Shown: piece by piece, positions 22,441 to 32,434 of the stretch
Layout of the letters: every line of letters begins with the position of its first letter
Position numbering within the stretch: the stretch's first letter is position 1
From: Diphasiastrum complanatum
Lineage: Eukaryota > Streptophyta > Lycopodiopsida > Lycopodiales > Lycopodiaceae
Assembly (NCBI GenBank): GCA_029204225.1
Contig: CM055112.1
Span: 24,492,693 to 24,556,692, forward strand
Direction of reading: 5' to 3'
Length of the DNA: 64,000 bases
Translations under genes and position numbers: made by a program
The notes under the pieces: generated by a model
Told to the model about the DNA's origin: nothing
What the model saw: the letters and a program-made list of their open reading frames with translations, nothing else
Databases searched by the model: none

Positions 22441-22958
22441 ACTTGTGTATCTACCTCCTCAAGAGCAATGGTGTAGTTGCCATTGGTTCCTTCCAATTTT
22501 GTGTAGGTGCAATCTCATCCTTAGCTCTCCTACCCTCACAAAATCTAGGTGGTTGCGGTTGGCAACCAAGCACACGCTCATGCCATCGAGTCAATATCGA
22601 AAGACTTCGAAATGTAACCTTAGGATCTCCACAACCTATGGAGATAATGAAAATGTTATCATTGACCCTTTGTTTACGTGGGATGCCCTAAGAGTGAAGG
22701 GGCAGTAGGTCCTTGCCTTTCCAAAGTAGGAGCCAAAAAAAGGTGAAATAATGCGTGTGCATTTTCTATCTATTGCTCTGCTTTATATTTTTTCTGATGC
22801 GTTGACAGCACTCCCGATCCTGATCGAATGCGATCCTGTGTGTTTTCTGTGTGCAATGTCGTCACAACAGGGAGCTCATAGGTGGCACAGGATCAAGAAA
22901 TAACATCACACATGTAAGAGAGGGAGTTGAGAGTAGGTTAGATCAGAGGTGGGAAAAG
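22441..22958 (+). promoter_or_regulatory. TRS120 upstream region
   Basis: About 0.5 kb between a family X LTR and the TRS120 start codon. A TATA-like TTTATATTTTTTC lies at about 22,782. An in-frame upstream ATG at 22,851 would add 36 residues unlike any TRS120 N-terminus, so it is treated as leader. The LTR sitting only 0.5 kb upstream could influence transcription, which is speculation. Confidence 0.4.
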
Positions 22959-23369
22959 ATGGAGCCTAATGTGAGCATTAAGAGTGGGTGTATGATCCGA
23001 GTAGCAGTGCTGCCAGTGGGCGAGATGCCGGCCGCCCACCTCAGGGACTACGTAGCAATGGTGTTGCAGCATTCGCGCATAGATCTGAGCAGTGTCAGCT
23101 CCTTTTATACGGAGCATCAGAAGAGCCCCTTCACGCAACAGCCATGGGAGAAAGGCAGCTTGCGCTTCAAATTCATGGTGGGCGGTGCAGCGCGCAGCCC
23201 CTGGGAGGATTTCCAAGCTCAGCGCAAGGTGCTTGGTGTGATTGGGCTGTGTCATTGTCCGCTCTCACATGATCTCGGTGCAGCATACGACCAGTTTGTA
23301 GCTATCTGCAATGCCTATCCATCCGCTCAAACAAAACGCTGCTTCGCCTTCCATCCAAGCGACGCTCAG
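22959..23369 (+). CDS. TRS120: TRS120 (TRAPPC9-like) exon 1
   Basis: TRS120 is the signature subunit of the TRAPPII tethering complex at the trans-Golgi network. In plants it is needed for cell-plate assembly and polar trafficking. This exon encodes the first 137 residues: MEPNVSIKSGCMIRVAVLP, SSFYTEHQKSPFTQQPWE, GSLRFKFMVGG, SPWEDFQAQRKVLGVIGLCH and CFAFHPSDAQ, all recognisable blocks of the plant TRS120 N-terminus. The start at 22,959 matches the usual plant beginning MEP-x-V-S. The exon ends in phase 0 at GCTCAG, with donor GTGGGA. The next exon is 22.3 kb away. Confidence 0.92.
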
Positions 23370-24542
23370 GTGGGATCATTTTACCTTTGTTACGTTCTTC
23401 GAATTTTCAGTGATACCATAGAGATAAATTGTTTTCAATGTGCCTTTTTCTTTGAAGCCTAATAGTAGCATGTGATTGAGCTACATTAACCCTATAAATT
23501 TGTTAAACTCATCCCCTTGTCACAGCAGCGTTCTGATTTGAAAATTAAAGAGCTTGGATCTTGGGTTTTGAAGTATGAATTTTTAGGTTTTAGGTATTCC
23601 CTGAAGCTTTGGAATGGACAATTCGATTGTGAATGTGCCTATGATTAAATAAACAACCGGAAATGAGAGTAAGTTGCTTACAACAATGTCATTTGTTGCT
23701 GTGTCGATGATTGCAATCTGAGAAATCTAAGATGTGAGCTGAATGAAAGCATTATTATTGGAAAAGCTCTTTCCTATTTGGCTTCAATATTGGTTCTAGA
23801 CTTAGTGCTTGTGAAATTAAGAGTTTGGGCAAGTAATACTGTAGCTAGATCTCCTAGTTCTCTGTGGGTGTATTACTTCCTAGTTTTTCCTTGGTTGGAC
23901 GTTGTGATCTAAAATTTAGCATCCTGCTGATTTTTCCAAGTGGAGTTTGGATTAGATTTTTTGTGTCTTTTCAGGTTTAAGGAGGGTGCCCATCATGGAT
24001 CTTGTAGGAGCAATTTTTTGGTGCCCAAAAATCAGCATCTCAAATTTGATTTTTTTGCAGCCAGTTTTCAGCAAGTCTTGTCTTAAGGAGGGCGCCCAAA
24101 AATCTGCTTCTAATTTGGGTTTTGGAGCCTTCTTACTTTGCTGATTTTTCAGGTTTGCAGTCTTGGAGGAGGGCTCCCAAAATTCAGCAAACCGTATTTT
24201 GGGTTAGGGCAAATTTGTGGCTGGAAAATTGCAGATTTTTAGCAAGCAATAGGGCGCTTCCAACAGCCCGCCCTATTGAAGTGTGTGTTGATCACACTAT
24301 TTGGCTTCCTAATTGGGTTTTGGTGTAGGCTTCAATCGAAGCTAACCTAATTTTCAAGAAGCTGATTTTTTTGTGCAGAAAAACAGCCATCTATCCATTA
24401 TCTTTTGGGCACTTTGGTTGCAGATTGGAAGATATCTTGTGCTCTTAGTTTTAGTTCATTGTTTGTTACAAATTTTGAGTAGACTTGGCTTTGGAAAGGC
24501 TCTCTTTCCTATCTACTACAAGCTGAAATTCTGTTGGAGGTA

Positions 24543-25484
24543 ATGGCTAAAGAATCGGAAGCTATCGGTTCTTTGTTTAGTGAAGATCGCTTGGATGGCA
24601 CAAACTACTCCTTGTGGAGTTACATGATGAAGAATCTTCTCATAGCGAAAGGGCTATGGGATTTGGTCAATGGTGATGAGGAAAGGCTTCCTTCTTTGGC
24701 TCTTACTACACCTCGTGGATCATCATCATCATCATCTTCTACATCTTCGGAAGAACAAAGGAAGTGGGATAGAGGGATGCACAAGCACATTCTATGGTTG
24801 CTCTTGCGGTGAAAAGATCTATCTTACCTCATATTAGATCTTGTAAGACATCTAAAAGTGCGTGGGAAACACTTAATATGATATATAGGGTCAAAAATCC
24901 AACAAGAGTGGTGTATCTCCGAAATCAATTTTCTATGTTAAAGATGCAAGAAGGGGATCTAGTGACCAATCACTTGACGAAGATCAAGGATTTTCGTGAG
25001 GAGCTTCTCAATATTGATGAGATAATTGAGGATGCTCAATTCGTTTCCATTACTCTCAACTCATTACCTTCCTCTTATCTTCCATGGACATCAACTCTCC
25101 TTTGATGAACTTGTTGGGTTGCTTCTTCAAGAGGAGCAAACAAGGCAAAACTTTGCGGGTGACATTCAACAAGATCAAGCTTTCTTCACGAAAGGCAAGG
25201 GCAAAGGCAAGTCAAAAGGAAAGGGGAAGCCTCCTTCCAAGGATGAGCAAAAGCCCATTGGAGGTCAAAATGTCAACGCTCAAAAGAAGAAAGGGAAGTG
25301 CCATTATTGCAAGAAGTATGGGCACTTCATCAAGGATTGTAAGAAGAAGCTTGCGAAAGAGGAGAGTAAAGGAATTAGTGCTTCACTTGCTACTTTGGAG
25401 CAAGAGCTTGAAGCTAGTGATGATCTCTTCAACCAAGACTATGCTTTTGTGTTATTGCTTCTACTATTACTTCTACATCTATGA
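24543..25484 (+). pseudogene. Copia-A gag
   Basis: ATG 24,543 (MAKESEAIGSLFSEDRLDGT ...) opens a gag split over three frames by frameshifts near 24,800 and 25,090. Shared blocks with Copia-B are WSYMMKNLLIAKGL, AVKRSILPHIRSCKTSKSAW, LRNQFSMLKMQEGD and FVSITLNSLPSSYLP. A lysine/glycine-rich stretch precedes the zinc knuckle CHYCKKYGHFIKDC (about 25,301-25,342). Confidence 0.85.
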
Positions 25485-25508
25485 GGAATTCAGGTTCTGT
25501 TTTGCAAG

Positions 25509-26838
25509 TGTTAATTTTCAGCCCATTAAATGGGTGATTGATAGTGGTGCTACTCGTCATATGACTTTTCGCAAAGAAACATTCACTAAATTAGTGAAAG
25601 TGCAAAATGGAAGCAAGGTATAATGTGCAAATAATGCATCTTATCCTATTTATGGAATTGGAATTGTAGCCTTCATTTTGCCTATTGGTGAAGAAAAGTA
25701 CATCAAGAATGTGCTTTATGTTCCGGGAATCAAGAAGAGTCTTCTTTCGGTTTCAACTATGTTGAAGCAAGGACTAGTTGTTGAGTTCAAAGAAGATAAG
25801 TGTCTTGTCAAGGATCTTAAAAGGTCTCTCTTGATTATTGTTTCGGGAACAATGCATGATGGCTTATTCATGATGGATACCTATGAGCAACTAATTTCCT
25901 TTACATGTCTTGTTGCTTCTACATCACAATCATTGGAGTTGGTTGAATTGTGGCATGCAAGGTTTGGGCATCTCAACTTTGCAAGTTTGAAGAAGTTGAA
26001 GACATTTAATATGGTAGAAGACATTCCTACTACTGAGCAGCCGGAAGGGCATGTATGCGAGGGGTGCATACTTGGAAAGTTTCAAAGGAAACCTTTTCCA
26101 GTTGATGGAACTATAAGGGTTCTTGATAAATTTGATTTGGTTCATAGTAATGTTTGTGGTCCAACAAGGACCGAATCCATTGGAAAGTGCATCTAATTTG
26201 TGACTTTTATTCATGACTTTTCCCTTTTTACATGGATCTATCCTATGAAGGCTAAATTGGAAGTTTTTCAACATTTCAAAGATTTTCTAACAATGGTGGA
26301 AAATCAGTTTGGGCATTCTTTGAAGACCCTACGCACCGATCGAGGAGGGGAATACATCAAGAGTACGTTCGGTGCATTTCTTCGAAAGAAGGGAATTCTA
26401 CATCAAATGACAACTTATATGCCTCAACAAAATGGTGTTGCCAAGCGAAAGAATTGCACACTCATGGAGATGGCCCGTTGCATCCTCAAAGCAGAGGGCT
26501 GCCTCACAAGTTTTGGGCTGAAGCGATTATAACGGCGGCATACATAAGCAATCGTAGTCCTACTAAAGCATTGAAAGTATTAACTCCTTATGAAGTTTGC
26601 TATGGGAAGAAGCCCACAAGCTCTCACTTTCGCATTTTTGGTTGTACGGCTTATGCTTGTACTCCGGATAAACTTCGTACAAAGCTTGAAGATAAAGGAG
26701 TTAAATGCATTTTTGTTGGCTATAGTAGTGAAAGCAAAGGCTATAGGCTGTTCAATTTGAGCACTAACAAGATTGTTGTTAGTCATGATGTGCATTTGAT
26801 GAAAAGAATTCATGAGATGTGGCCCCAACTCATATCTT
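25509..26838 (+). pseudogene. Copia-A protease and integrase
   Basis: Protease: KWVIDSGATRHMTFRKE at about 25,528. Pre-integrase: ELWHARFGHLNFASLKKL with the zinc-binding H/C pattern ending CEGCILGKFQRKPF. Integrase core: the position of the first catalytic Asp reads LVHSNVCGP (Asn instead of Asp). The second is intact, LRTDRGGEYI. The third reads PQQNGVAKRKN (Lys instead of Glu). Conserved C-terminal blocks SNRSPTKAL, TPYEVCYGKKP and FRIFGCTAYACTP follow, in a shifted frame from 26,454. Stops at 25,621 and 26,197. Confidence 0.85.
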
Positions 26839-27045
26839 GAAAGGGGATCATCCCACATAGTGTGAATGTTGAAGTTTTTCCAGATTTGGTACCATCTTCT
26901 ATTTTCGGAGACAAGGGGCAGCAATCAACTAGTTTCGAACTGCCCAACACCTCATCAAGTTTAGAGCGTAATGTTCATCAAGAACCCCCCATTGTTGAAG
27001 AAACAAAATGTTTCTATTGCCAAAGCTTTGCTAGCTTTCAATCCT

Positions 27046-27955
27046 GAATTTTTGACAAAAGACGACACGACACGACACGACACGAAATCAGTCGTGCTCC
27101 TCAACTGACCAAGAAGATCAGCCAAGCACCATAGGGTACAAATATTTAATCAGATATCGTGACATCAGCAGAAGTCATCTAGATCGTGGCTAATCTGCCA
27201 CTCTTGTAATTCGAGATTAGTTGTAGATGTTTAATCTTTCTGATCTGGAAGTTACACGACGCGACACGAAAAAGTTCGCGAACTATATACTTTCTGCTTG
27301 ATGCATAATACAAAAAAGAAAGAAAGTCAGAAAAAGACAAAAAATACAGAATACATGTGCGCCTGTGAGCGAGACAATTTGGTAGAGGATCTGTAAATCC
27401 AGAAGTCCGCTAGTAAGCGAGACATTATTTGTGAGAGAAATGTATTTCTCTCACGCCAATGCACTGTGGTCTGTCGCACAATGCTCGAAAAAATCAGAAG
27501 ATCAATAGATAATATTGTAGCTGTTTTTGCACATATTAATCTGTATGACTGTATGATCTTGAATGTATTTTTTGTCTGTTACTATTCGTGTATCTGATTC
27601 ACTTGTTTATTCAATTTCACACATTGGTTTGATTTTGTTGAATGCCATATTCATTTGTTAACGTAGATCAACAATGTTTGTCTACACTCTGAAGGATTGT
27701 AGGAACGATATAGCCGGCAGTGACCAGCAATCATATCTGAATTCATGACGAACTGATTTTGTTCACGAATGCTTTCGCTTCATGTTTTGCTTCGTTTCGC
27801 TTCGCAACAACTTGGCTATAAGCGTAAATCAATTTCAGAGCTCAATTAAGTTTCGTTTCGTTTGGCTTCGTTTTCATCTAGATTTCGTCTCGTTTCGTTA
27901 TGTTGCGTTACAGAGCCTGATTGATCCAACACGAATTCTTCTCGAACAGAAATAA
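27046..27955 (+). other. Unexplained 0.9-kb insertion in the Copia-A linker
   Basis: Copia-A coding sequence breaks off after ...PPIVEETKCFYC near 27,020-27,045 and resumes near 27,956-28,070, whereas Copia-B has a continuous linker at the same place. The insert starts with ACACG repeats (27,061-27,084). It contains a perfect 11-bp inverted repeat (27,431-27,454), two similar GTxAGCGAGACA words (27,367 and 27,414), and ends in TTTCG/GTTTCG-rich DNA. There are no long frames, clear terminal repeats or target duplication that I could find. Confidence 0.5.
27431..27454. other. Perfect hairpin (11-bp stem, 2-nt loop)
   Basis: GTGAGAGAAAT, then GT, then ATTTCTCTCAC. It lies inside the 0.9-kb insert of Copia-A. 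It could be a structural end of a non-autonomous element or chance; an 11-bp perfect palindrome with a 2-nt loop is uncommon in the surrounding DNA. Confidence 0.6.
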
Positions 27956-29877
27956 TTGGAGTTTCGCGAATCGTTCGAGAGACTTTATCAGTTTGTCACC
28001 AGAGTTCTGGCTGGAATTTGCATTTTTCTGAGTGCATTTTTCGCATCAATTGTTGCTCAAAATCAGCCTGCAGGAACTGTTGGACAACAAGATTTTGGAC
28101 AACCAAGAGTCGTGTCGGAAGATCTTGGACAACAAAGAGCAATTTTGGAAAACCTTGGACAACAAATTGCAAGAAGAGACATGGCTGTTGGACAGCCCAA
28201 AACAGTCCCACGGTGGCTGTTGGCAACTTTGCGGGACATCAAAGTAAGTTTGTTTTATCATGGAAAGACACGTGCCTCTACAAAATCAGTGGACTATGTT
28301 AATTTTTCAGATTTTGCTCTTATATCTCATGGAGATGTTGCGGAAGAACCTAATTTTTATGAGCAGGCCAAGGGAGTAAAATGTTGGGAGGATGCGACGC
28401 AAAATGAGTATAATTCACTTAGGAAGAACCAGATTTGGGTTCTTGCTGATCTTCCTCATGGGAAGAAGGCAATTGGTTCTAAATGGGTATACAAAATCAA
28501 GTACAAGGCAGATGGTACCGTTGAAAGGTACAAGGCAAAGGCTTGTTGCCAAAGGCTATGCTCAGCAAAAGGGGATTGATTATGAGGAGACTTTTGCTCC
28601 TACCGCTCAGATGACTACCGTGAGGGTAGTAGCCTCTTTGGCTGCCCATTTTGGTTGGCGTTTGCGGCAACTTGACATAAAGACAACATTCCTCAACGGT
28701 GATCTCAACGAGGAAGTGTACCTTCAACAACCTGCTGGTTTTTTGGTTGAAGGCCAAGAAGATAAAGTTTGTCTTCTCAAGAAGCCACATTATGGACTGA
28801 AGCAAGCCCCAAGGATGTGGTATCAAAAGATACATGCCTACTTTTGTGATCGTGGGTTTACTAATAGTCATAGCGAATCTACTCTTTATGTCAAGCCTAC
28901 TTCAAATTTTATCATCATTATTTTGCTTTGTGTTGATGATATTATTGTTACGGGAAGTAATGAGCAGCAGATTGATGCCTTAATACTTGATCTTGGTACG
29001 GTTTTTGAAACCTTAGATTTAGGCCTATTGCACTTTTATCTTGGTCTTGAATTTGTACAAGAAGGGGATGGAATTTTCATCTCTCAAGAACGCTACATTG
29101 GGCAGATTTTGAAGCAGTTTAGGATGGAAGATTGCAAGCCAGTTGCTACACCTATGGAGATAGGCCTGAAATTAAGTAGTCAAGGTGATGGTGAACCATT
29201 TGATAATACTTTATATTGTCAAGCTATTGGCTGTCACATTTACCTATGTAGTTCAAGACTACAGTGTCTCACTCATGAGTCAATTCATGCATGCCCCGTT
29301 GACATCACATTGGAAAGTGTTGAAGAAGATTTTTAGATATCTTCAAGGAACAAGAAGTCATGGACTGTTTTTTCCTACTTGTGATGATGCATGTTTGGTT
29401 GGTTTTAGTGACTCGGATTGGGATGGAGATCAAGACACTAGACGCTTTACAAGTGGACATTGCTTTTTCTATGGAAATTTTGCAATTTCTTGGTCAAGTA
29501 AAAAGCAGCCCACTGTTCCTACTTTTTCTAGTGAGGCAGAATATAGAGCGATATTTTCAGCCACAACGGAGTGTTTATGGCTGAGAAGACTACTTGTTGA
29601 CATGAAGTTTGGCGAGCCCTTAGCCACTCTTATCTTGAGTGATAGTCAAAGTGCTATTACCATTGCACGGAATCCTGTTTTTCATGCGAGGACGAAGCAC
29701 ATCGAGATCCATTATCACTTTGTTCGGGAGAGACTTCATGATGGAGACATTTTACTTGAGTATTGTCCTACAAAGGATAATATTGCGGACCTCTTCACTA
29801 AGGCGTTGCCTAGAGAGAAATTTGAAGCTTTATGCAAAATTTTAAATTTAAGACCACGTGGTGGCTTTGTTACATAG
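27956..29877 (+). pseudogene. Copia-A reverse transcriptase and RNase H
   Basis: After a linker with repeated GQQ/GQP motifs, RT begins KCWEDATQNEYNSLRKNQIW, followed by [19 protein letters not shown], a frameshift near 28,540, then [19 protein letters not shown] and LDIKTTFLNGDLNEEVYLQQ. The active site is intact as LLCVDDIIVTGS. After LSSQGDGEPFDN the frame shifts again near 29,230 into RNase H: VGFSDSDWDGDQDTRRFTSG, SSKKQPTVPTFSSEAEYRA, LSDSQSAITIARNP, TKHIEIHYHFVRE, DNIADLFTKALPREKFEAL. Apart from three frameshifts the domain is well preserved. Confidence 0.88.
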
Positions 29878-29915
29878 TGAAAATTTCATTTTATGCATTG
29901 TCATTTAAGGAGGGT

Positions 29916-30331
29916 GTTAGAAATAAATGACTATGCTAAAGTTAATCCATAGGTTACTTTGATCCAAAAGGTTGAGATTTGTGTAACCATGGGTATTTAG
30001 TTATTTAGGCCATCTTAAGTTTGTCTTAAAGTTGGACCCAATTTTGGTCATGTAGTGACTCGTGGGTCCTTAGAGGTCTAATTTTGTTTAGGGGCCCTAT
30101 CTTGACTTTTGGGGTTGCCCTACATTTAGTACATGGTTAAGCTTAGGGTTTGTGGGCATTTGGCCACATCCAGGTAGAGTACTTGTATGCTCATTGTGTA
30201 TTTCAGTTTTTTACATTTGCTAAGCATTGCTCTCCAATTTTATGCTTGCATTACTGCTTTCTCTCTCTCCTTGACGGTGCCTATCCTCTTCCCTCATTTG
30301 TCTTGTGGAGATTGTTTGATAGTTAGCTACA
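29916..30331 (+). repeat. Copia-A 3' LTR
   Basis: Starts TGTTAGAAATAAATG after the polypurine tract. It aligns with Copia-B LTRs through CATAGGTTACT, CCAAAAGGT, TGTGTAACCATGG and GACTCGTGGGTCC. The right end (about 30,331, ...GTTAGCTACA) is a guess from the TG...CA rule. Confidence 0.65.
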
Positions 30332-31791
30332 AAGGACCCAATGTATACAATTAGTCATTTCAAGGTTACATGAATAAAGTAGGCCCAGTTACTACGGAAC
30401 CACAATATAAGTTTTACATATTCATAGCTCTCTCCTGTGACAAGAATAGCTATCCTCAAATGTTTTATACAAACTTCAAAACAAACATAAAGTGCTACGT
30501 AAATGCATATGTTGAAGGTTTTGTCTATGTTGGTATGAACGAATTTATAGATTTGGCATTGCATCAGAACAATAAAACATAAAAGATGAAGCAAATAGCA
30601 TTTTCCAACTAAGAATACTAAGAGAACATTAATCATAGTCGATAGCTAATCCCCTACATTATAGAGCAATGGTTCTCCTACAAAGAACTCAATAATAATA
30701 AATCATAAGCTATGGTTTGGAGGTCTCTGCTCCTACTTGTGCTTTTTCAAAAAGAGTTGAGTAGGGCTTGTGAGTTGGCCAAGCCTAGTCCATCCATCCA
30801 CATCGATCCTACAGAAGCCTAATAAGCATATGAATCTAGACAATCAAGGAAAACAAGTAACTAGCATAAGTGTTTGCCTAAGGATGGCCCAAGGATGGGA
30901 GGAGATTCATTCTTAGATCAGTTTGTTAGTTTCTTAGGGAGCTTGGTGACCTAAGCTCCTTACGTTTGGTATTAGAGCTTTAGGGGTTGTAGACACAAAA
31001 TAGCCCATCTTAGAGAGAGAAAGTGTCAAAAAGCACTATTTTTCTACTTTCTCCTTTAAATTTTGGTAGGAAGATCAAGATCAAGGGGAAAAGCTTTTGG
31101 ATTCAATCTAACGTAGACTACATTGATTTCTTCTTGGCTAGGAAACTGATTTTTTTAGATGCCATGTTTTTTTAGGGCAACACACCTTTTCAAAATATGT
31201 TCATAAATTACCATCAGGCATCACATGGCAAAGAGGTTTTTGGGGCCACCTTTCTAGCAGTAAATCGGTGCCCAAGAAGGGTCAACCAAGAAAAATTGGC
31301 GACTAATGATCTGTTTGGTGTGCATGCTTGATCCTCAAGCACCTTAGTGTTCCCTATCTAGAAAGGCAAGGTCAGGATATCAGTTTTTGGATACAGGATT
31401 GATAAGGATGCAAAGGATGACATGCAACAAGAAGTTGCCTGTTGGCCCTCTTCTTTTTGCTTTGCAAATATTGAAACAAAGTTTTGATTGTTTGTACTTA
31501 TGTTTGTTGAATGCGAATGACATTGGGGATGTATCTCTTGTTTCAAGTTTTGAAAAGGTAGATAGGCAAGTACATGTAACGTGTTGCAATCTACATCATA
31601 CAAGTTAGATGGGCAGAAACATATGTTTGCATTGCAATCTTTTGAGATAGCATTCGCAACTACATTAGACCATAGCGAGTCTGTGCTCTAGATGAGTCTA
31701 TTAGGTAGGAGTTCAAGTCAATTCTTGTTTAGGATAGCCCAGCTTGGTTACGGTAGAAATGTAGAACATAGGATTAAGCTGGTTCCAAGGG
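30332..31791. other. Intronic DNA with a primer-binding-site-like motif
   Basis: No gene. At 30,966-30,983 the sequence TTTGGTATTAGAGCTTTA resembles the initiator-Met-tRNA primer-binding site of LTR elements on the plus strand, so about 30,700-30,960 may be a decayed LTR and the following few hundred bases its leader. No protein domain follows. Confidence 0.4.
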
Positions 31792-31903
31792 CATGCAAGA
31801 GTCTAAATTGACATGCATGGACATTAGGCAGTGGTTGGCATGACATGCAAGAGTCTAAACTGACCTACATGGACATTAGGCAATGGTTGGCATGACATGC
31901 AAG
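31792..31903. repeat. 52-bp tandem repeat, two copies plus
   Basis: The unit starts CATGCAAGAGTCTAAA at 31,792 and 31,844, and a third start CATGCAAG is at 31,896 (period 52). It lies just outside the 3' end of the LINE. A related stretch (ATGCAAGAGTC then TGACATGCATGGA) recurs at about 44,036-44,066, next to the Gypsy LTR. Confidence 0.8.
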
Positions 31904-32130
31904 TTTGAGAGAGAAAGAAAGAAAGAAGAAAGAAAGCTTTATTAATGTCTTTTCCATGCCAAAAGGCATATAAGACTAGTAAATGTACATGTCAAGTATG
32001 TGGTAACCATAGGAGCGTATGAAACGTCTCCAAAACAGTAACAAAAGTAGCAATCTAGAGCTAAAGCTATAAACTGAAATAGATGTGATGCTATTAGAAA
32101 CATGTGGGAGCATGTATACTGCTAACAGTC

Positions 32131-32434
32131 ATGAGTGAGGTATGACGCTATCATCTAGTCCTGTCCTGTTGGTGCTGATGATATAGAAGGCTGTAATACG
32201 GCCTGTGGCATGAAGGGCCACTGGTGGTCTCTGACGTCGTCTGAGAGGATGAAGAGGTCTCCTCGTGATAGGTCGAGTAGCTCGTGCTGCAACATGGGTA
32301 TGTGTGGGATGCTCTCTCTGGTCTCTGTGGGCAAGTAGGTCATCATCATTATCGTCATTTTCATCAAAACGTCCTCTCCTCCTGGAGAAGAAAGAAGTGA
32401 TCTGAGGCTGAGAAACCTGACTCGGCTGGGCTGT
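32131..32434 (-). CDS. LINE ORF C-terminal extension beyond an in-frame TAG
   Basis: Directly past the TAG at 32,435-32,437 the same frame stays open for about 100 codons to a TGA near 32,131. It starts TAQPSQVSQPQITSFF, then SRRRGRFDENDDNDDD and an Arg/Pro-rich tail. A decayed LINE copy on the plus strand in TRS120 intron 3 carries the same order (TQPQIMAS, SRRRPR, FDDEDAN, HRDQRQ at about 50,530-50,650), so this is ancestral coding sequence and not chance. The segment QPQITSFF fits the PCNA-binding PIP box. The TAG may be a recent nonsense mutation. Confidence 0.6.

Larger units (their letters stand above)
24543..30331 (+). mobile_element. Copia-A, decayed but nearly full-domain Ty1/Copia element
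   Basis: Same orientation as TRS120. Gag, zinc knuckle, protease, integrase, RT and RNase H are all present in order, followed by polypurine tract AAGGAGGG (29,908-29,915) and a 3' LTR starting TGTTAGAAATAAATG. Several frameshifts and stops inactivate it, and two integrase catalytic positions are substituted. I found no 5' LTR or primer-binding site upstream of gag; only leader-like sequence with GAGGGCGCCC words also seen in Copia-B. LTR, polypurine tract and protein similarity place it in one family with Copia-B. Confidence 0.85.

Noticed and set aside
22851..22958. Upstream in-frame ATG extending TRS120 by 36 residues
   Set aside because: Plant TRS120 proteins start at M-E-P-x-V-S. The extra stretch has no similarity to any TRS120 N-terminus I know, and the start at 22,959 fits the family.
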